Source of the DNA: Streptomyces xanthophaeus
GTDB lineage: Bacteria > Actinomycetota > Actinomycetes > Streptomycetales > Streptomycetaceae
DNA: 64,000 nucleotides
Assembly: GCF_030440515.1 (NCBI RefSeq)
Contig: NZ_CP076543.1
Coordinates: 3,811,501 to 3,875,500, forward strand
Reading direction: 5' to 3'
Shown: piece after piece, positions 60,238 to 64,000 of the stretch
Numbering within the stretch: the first letter of the stretch is position 1
Layout of the letters: every line of letters begins with the position of its first letter
Translations under genes and position numbers: made by a program
Notes under the pieces: generated by a model
What the model saw: only the letters and a program-made list of their open reading frames with translations
What the model was told of the DNA's origin: nothing
The model's database searches: none

Positions 60238-61583
60238 GCGAGGGGGTGGGCACCGTGAGCATGGACACTCCGCCGCGGCTGGCGGTCGACCGGCTGTTGG
60301 ACGACCGGGAGACCCGGATCATCGTGTGCTGTGGGGCGGGCGGGGTCGGCAAGACCACCACGGCCGCGGCGCTCGGCGTACGGGCGGCCGGACGCGGGCG
60401 CAAGGCCGTCGTGCTCACCATCGACCCGGCGCGCCGGCTCGCGCAGTCGATGGGGATCGACTCGCTGGACAACACCCCGCGGAAGGTGGAGACCGTAGGG
60501 GCGGGGGACGGCGAACTGCACGCCATGATGCTGGACATGAAGCGGACCTTCGACGAGATCGTCGAGGCGCACGCGGACGGCGAGCGGGCCAAGGCCATCC
60601 TCGCCAACCCCTTCTACCAGTCGCTGTCGGCCGGCTTCGCGGGCACGCAGGAGTACATGGCGATGGAGAAGCTGGGACAGCTGCGGGCCCGGGACGACTG
60701 GGACCTGATCATCGTCGACACTCCCCCGAGCCGGTCCGCACTGGACTTCCTGGACGCGCCGAAGCGGCTCGGGTCCTTCCTGGACGGGAAGTTCATCCGG
60801 GTGCTGATGGCTCCGGCGAAGGTGGGCGGCCGGGCCGGGATGAAGTTCCTGAATGTCGGCATGTCGATGATGACCGGCACCCTCAGCAAGCTGATGGGGG
60901 CCTCGCTGCTGAAGGACGTCCAGACCTTCGTGGCCGCGATGGACACGATGTTCGGCGGCTTCCGCACGCGCGCGGACGCGACCTTCCGGCTGCTCCAGGC
61001 TCCCGGCACGGCCTTCCTGGTGGTCGCCGCGCCCGAGGCGGACGCCCTGCGCGAGGCGGCGTACTTCGTGGAACGGCTGGCCGCGGAGAGCATGCCGCTG
61101 GCCGGTCTGGTACTGAACCGGGTGCACGGCAGTGGCGCCGACCAGCTGTCCGCCGAGCGGGCGTTGGCCGCCGCAGAGAATCTTGAAGAAGGCGGCATTG
61201 TCGATCAGGAGTCCGGGAAAGCTGGACTTCGTGACTCGGGCGCGGAACCCAAGGGAACCGCGGAGACCGCCGGGTCCGCCGAGACCGCGCAGACAGCACA
61301 CAGCACACGGACCACCCGGACCGCGAACCCTCCCGAGACAGGCTCCCCCGGCACCGAAGGCGATACCGCGGTCGTCGACCGGATCACGGCAGGCCTGCTG
61401 CGCCTGCACGCCGAACGAATGCAGGTGATCGCGCGTGAACGGCGCACACGCGATCGCTTCACCTCACTGCACCCCGAGGTGGCGGTGGCGGAGGTGGCCG
61501 CCCTGCCCGGCGATGTGCACGACCTCGCCGGGCTACGGGCCATCGGAGAACGACTCGCGGCCGGGGTACCGGCCGGAGCGTAG
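60234..61583 (+). CDS. Get3/ArsA-family ATPase, subunit 2
   Basis: 449 aa. The Walker A is CCGAGGVGKTTTAAALGVRA: the P-loop Lys is kept, but the signature Lys of deviant P-loops is Ala. TIDPARRLAQSMGIDSLDNT and LIIVDTPPSRSALDFLDAPK (DTPPS switch II) follow. A methionine-rich segment (KFLNVGMSMMTGTLSKLMGA) corresponds to the client-binding region of Get3. A Ser/Thr/Ala-rich insertion (about 330-370: ETAGSAETAQTAHSTRTTRT) is probably disordered. The start at 60234 lies within the ATGA overlap, implying equimolar production with subunit 1 and probably a heterodimer. Confidence 0.9.
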   Translation: MSEGVGTVSMDTPPRLAVDRLLDDRETRIIVCCGAGGVGKTTTAAALGVRAAGRGRKAVVLTIDPARRLAQSMGIDSLDNTPRKVETVGAGDGELHAMMLDMKRTFDEIVEAHADGERAKAILANPFYQSLSAGFAGTQEYMAMEKLGQLRARDDWDLIIVDTPPSRSALDFLDAPKRLGSFLDGKFIRVLMAPAKVGGRAGMKFLNVGMSMMTGTLSKLMGASLLKDVQTFVAAMDTMFGGFRTRADATFRLLQAPGTAFLVVAAPEADALREAAYFVERLAAESMPLAGLVLNRVHGSGADQLSAERALAAAENLEEGGIVDQESGKAGLRDSGAEPKGTAETAGSAETAQTAHSTRTTRTANPPETGSPGTEGDTAVVDRITAGLLRLHAERMQVIARERRTRDRFTSLHPEVAVAEVAALPGDVHDLAGLRAIGERLAAGVPAGA

Positions 61584-61612
61584 GCGTTCGTACGTCGTGG
61601 CGGCCGTGTGGT

Positions 61613-61963
61613 CTACCCGGCTGCCGCGTATGTCTCGTACGACACGTCGATCTCCGCGTCTGCATCCATGGTGAGGATGCCCGTACTGCGCTCGTACTCC
61701 GTACGTGCGGTTTCGAGCAGCCGTCGCCACGAGGTGACGGTGGGACGCCGGCGCAGCAGCGCACGCCGTTCCCGCTCGGTCATTCCGCCCCATACGCCGA
61801 ACTCGACACGGTTGTCGAGCGCGTCGGCCAGGCACTCGGTCCGCACCGGACATCCGGTGCACACCGCCTTGGCCCTGTTCTGTGCCGCTCCTTGAACGAA
61901 TAGTTCATCCGGATCGGTAGTGCGGCAGGCTGCCTGCGCACTCCAGTCGGTAACCCAGCCCAT
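61613..61963 (-). CDS. wblA: WhiB-like iron-sulfur regulator WblA
   Basis: 116 aa reading MGWVTDWSAQAACRTTDPDE. The four cluster Cys are at 13, 35, 38 and 44 (CTGCPVRTEC), followed by the GVWGG turn and the basic helix ERERRALLRRRPTV. It binds a 4Fe-4S cluster and sigma factor region 4. In Streptomyces WblA triggers aerial development and represses antibiotic production. ATG 61963 gives the standard WblA N-terminus, with GAGAGGA about 10 nt upstream. The C-terminus is acidic (MDADAEIDVSYETYAAAG). Its position between the ArsA-like pair and the PBP matches whiB4 in M. tuberculosis. Confidence 0.96.
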   Translation of the reverse strand: MGWVTDWSAQAACRTTDPDELFVQGAAQNRAKAVCTGCPVRTECLADALDNRVEFGVWGGMTERERRALLRRRPTVTSWRRLLETARTEYERSTGILTMDADAEIDVSYETYAAAG

Positions 61964-62348
61964 CCCGGCGCCGTCCTCTCCCGAATCGAGGCTCCCCCAC
62001 GGCGGTAGCGGCATATTCACCGCTGCCAGTTGAGGACGTTACGGAAGGCGGGCACAGTGCAACACCCCCGACGGGCCCAATCTTGAATGGTCCGAACGGA
62101 CTATGGGTAAGCGGCAGATCACCCGACGGAGTGATCCGGCGACATGCCCGACCATTGCGGCAATTCGGGTGTAATCGTCGCTTCTACTTCAGCAGAGGGG
62201 CAAGATTCGGACATGTGTCCACCCCATTCGGGAAGGGTGAAAATCAAGCCGAGGGGTTGATGTCGCACCACACTGCTGTGACAGTTGGGGTCAGCTTAGG
62301 CCAAGGCATTCGCGTGTGTCCGGCGAATGAGAACGTAGGCTGCCCCCT
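61964..62348. other. Divergent regulatory region between wblA and the PBP gene
   Basis: 385 nt, AT-richer than average, with no supportable gene. It contains the inverted repeat GATCAC-N8-GTGATC (62117-62122 and 62131-62136), which includes TCACC and AGTGA half sites resembling a BldD-type element. It holds the long wblA leader and the PBP promoter. Confidence 0.5.
62117..62136. promoter_or_regulatory. Inverted repeat upstream of wblA (BldD-like half sites)
   Basis: GATCAC and GTGATC are separated by CCGACGGA. TCACC and AGTGA are the BldD half-site sequences, here in everted order. It is 154 nt upstream of the wblA start. Confidence 0.35.
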
Positions 62349-64000
62349 ATGGGAAAGAAGCGCTCGGGCGGCGGGCTCACGGGGAGCCAGCAGGCCGCCA
62401 AGTTCCTCGGAGTGTCCGTCCTCTCCGGGGTTGTACTGGCCGGCATGGCGATTCCGGCCACAGGCGCCCTGGGCCTGGCGGCCAAGGGGACGGTCGAGGG
62501 ATTCGACGAGATCCCGGCCAATCTCAAGACTCCGCCGCTGAGCCAGCGGACCACGATTCTGGACGCCGAGGGTGGCACGATCGCCACGGTCTATTCGCGC
62601 GACCGGCAGGTGGTCCCGCTCACGGCGATCTCCCCGTACATGCAGAAGGCGATCGTCGCCATCGAGGACTCGCGTTTCTACGAGCACGGTGCGGTCGACC
62701 TCAAGGGCATCCTGCGCGCGGTCAACCGCAACGCACAGGAAGGCGGCGCGGCACAGGGTGCCTCGACGCTCACCCAGCAGTATGTGAAGAACGTCTTCGT
62801 CGAAGAGGCCGGCGACGACGAGACCAAGGTGCGCGAGGCCCAGGAGAAGAGCCTCGGCCGCAAGATCCGCGAGCTGAAGTACTCGATCCAGGTCGAGGAG
62901 GAGCTCGGGAAGAAGAAGATCCTCGAGAACTACCTCAACATCACCTACTTCGGGCAGCAGGCGTACGGAATCGAATCCGCCGCCCAGCGCTACTTCAGCA
63001 AGCCCGCCAAGGACCTGACGCTGGAGGAGTCCGCGATGCTCGCGGGCGTCGTGCAGTCGCCGAGCCGGTACGACCCGGTGAACGACGCGCAGGAGGCGAC
63101 GAAGCGCCGCAACATCGTCCTGCAGCGGATGGCCGACACCAAGGACGTCTCGCAGGCGGAGGCCGACGCGGCGAAGGCCAAGCCGGTCACCCTCAAGGTG
63201 ACCAAGCCCAAGAACGGCTGCATCACCGCCAAGAAGGGCGCGGGCTTCTTCTGCGACTACGTGCGCAACTCGTTCCTGACCGACCCGGCCTTCGGCAAGA
63301 CGCGTGAGGACCGGGCGAAGGTCTGGAACCAGGGCGGCCTGACGGTACGCACCACCCTGGACCCGCAGTCGCAGGACGCGGCCAACGAGTCGATCCAGGA
63401 CCACGTCTACCAGGAGGACGCGATCGCGACGGCTGTGACCATGGTCCAGCCGGGCACCGGCCGGGTGCTGGCGATGGGTCAGTCCAAGCCGTACGGCTTC
63501 GGGAAGAACGAGACCCAGATCAACTACTCCGTGGACAAGCGGATGGGCGGCTCGAACTTCGGCTTCCAGGTCGGCTCGACCTTCAAGCCGTTCATCGCGG
63601 CGGCCGCCATAGAGCGGGGCATGCCGGCGACCAAGGTGTACCAGGCGCCGAACAAGATCGACTATCCGACGCCGATCTCCAAGTGCGACGGCACGCAGTG
63701 GCTGAACCTGCCGATCGACGGCAAGATCCAGACGGCGAAGAACGAGACCGAGGACGAGATCGGGCCGTACGCGCTGCGGACGGCGATGGAGAAGTCCATC
63801 AACACGTACTTCGTCGAGATGATCGGCGAGATCGGCCTCTGCCCGGTGACGGAGATGACGCAGAAGCTCGGCGTGGTCCCGGCCGACGGCTCCAAGCTCC
63901 CCGAGGCCCCGTCGATCGCGCTGGGCTCCGCCGAGCTCTCCCCGCTGACGATGGCCAACGCGTACGCGACCTTCGCCAACCGCGGTGTCTACTGCACGCC
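62349..64000 (+). CDS. Class A bifunctional penicillin-binding protein (PonA2-like), partial
   Basis: The first 550 residues are present; the 3' end runs past the window. A short basic cytoplasmic N-terminus precedes a membrane anchor (about 22-45: VSVLSGVVLAGMAIPATGAL). The GT51 glycosyltransferase domain shows VAIEDSRFYEHGAVDLKGIL, QGASTLTQQYVKN and ENYLNITYFGQQAYGIESAA. The transpeptidase begins around residue 350 with TVRTTLDPQSQ and contains the active-site Ser-x2-Lys in VGSTFKPFIAAA (about residue 415). It polymerises and cross-links peptidoglycan. ATG 62349 has no clear ribosome site. Its place next to wblA matches whiB4-ponA2 in mycobacteria. Confidence 0.95.
   Translation, partial: MGKKRSGGGLTGSQQAAKFLGVSVLSGVVLAGMAIPATGALGLAAKGTVEGFDEIPANLKTPPLSQRTTILDAEGGTIATVYSRDRQVVPLTAISPYMQKAIVAIEDSRFYEHGAVDLKGILRAVNRNAQEGGAAQGASTLTQQYVKNVFVEEAGDDETKVREAQEKSLGRKIRELKYSIQVEEELGKKKILENYLNITYFGQQAYGIESAAQRYFSKPAKDLTLEESAMLAGVVQSPSRYDPVNDAQEATKRRNIVLQRMADTKDVSQAEADAAKAKPVTLKVTKPKNGCITAKKGAGFFCDYVRNSFLTDPAFGKTREDRAKVWNQGGLTVRTTLDPQSQDAANESIQDHVYQEDAIATAVTMVQPGTGRVLAMGQSKPYGFGKNETQINYSVDKRMGGSNFGFQVGSTFKPFIAAAAIERGMPATKVYQAPNKIDYPTPISKCDGTQWLNLPIDGKIQTAKNETEDEIGPYALRTAMEKSINTYFVEMIGEIGLCPVTEMTQKLGVVPADGSKLPEAPSIALGSAELSPLTMANAYATFANRGVYCT

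Noticed and set aside
1..64000. CRISPR array or complete insertion sequence
   Set aside because: No regularly spaced identical repeats and no transposase motifs with terminal inverted repeats were seen.

Overview
The window is high-GC (over 70%) actinobacterial chromosome, almost certainly Streptomyces. Evidence: a bldG/anti-sigma pair, a helicase divergent from bldG with a TTA (bldA-type) codon near its start, wblA, a dTMP kinase fused to membrane and coiled-coil regions, frequent GTG starts and GTGA/ATGA stop-start overlaps. From about 14 kb rightwards the gene order (holB-tmk-topA, H+-PPase, bldG, helicase, Tad genes, HAD, acsA, nhaA, holin-like, hydrolase, MarP-like, CoA Nudix, nth, crp, metallo-beta-lactamase fold, RidA, paired Get3/ArsA ATPases, wblA, bifunctional PBP) is the conserved block I know from S. 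coelicolor (about SCO3540-SCO3580). It is partly shared with M. tuberculosis (about Rv3644c-Rv3682). These locus ranges are from memory.

Region 1 (1-9.8 kb, accessory): the edge of a nonribosomal peptide locus. A leftward operon runs from an FMN reductase through a type II thioesterase and a protein with a dead carrier domain plus an intact condensation domain to an adenylation-domain gene cut by the window edge. Divergent from it is an aspartate-semialdehyde dehydrogenase paralogue that has lost its catalytic cysteine. Next come a LysR regulator, a 55-aa secreted-peptide gene, a 13-bp-arm palindrome and a divergent LuxR-type regulator. A 56-aa MbtH-like gene follows, then an MFS exporter and a TetR regulator, with a palindrome sitting between the exporter's -35 and -10.

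Region 2 (9.8-13.9 kb, decayed): prophage debris lies beside tRNA-Thr(CGT). There are portal, minor capsid and tyrosine integrase remnants, all frameshifted, with capsid and integrase joined by a deletion. A HEPN-like gene broken at a G7 run lies next to them.

Region 3 (14-37.8 kb, core): secreted tripeptidyl-peptidase-like lipoprotein; DNA replication genes holB, tmk and topA; an rRNA/protein-type methyltransferase; a lipoprotein; a proton-pumping pyrophosphatase; bldG with its anti-sigma partner; a DUF1998-type helicase; and a seven-gene overlapping Tad/Flp pilus operon (TadZ, TadA, TadB, TadC, Flp pilin, two TadE-like).

Region 4 (37.8-64 kb, core): HAD phosphatase; a likely structured RNA; a Fic-fold protein with a broken catalytic motif; a CooC/ParA-like ATPase; a polysaccharide deacetylase-like lipoprotein; a SulP-carbonic anhydrase fusion; acsA behind a GTNTANAC operator; nhaA; envelope and stress genes; DNA repair; Crp; a metabolite repair/Nudix cluster; a pair of Get3/ArsA ATPases; the developmental Fe-S regulator wblA; and a class A PBP running off the right edge.
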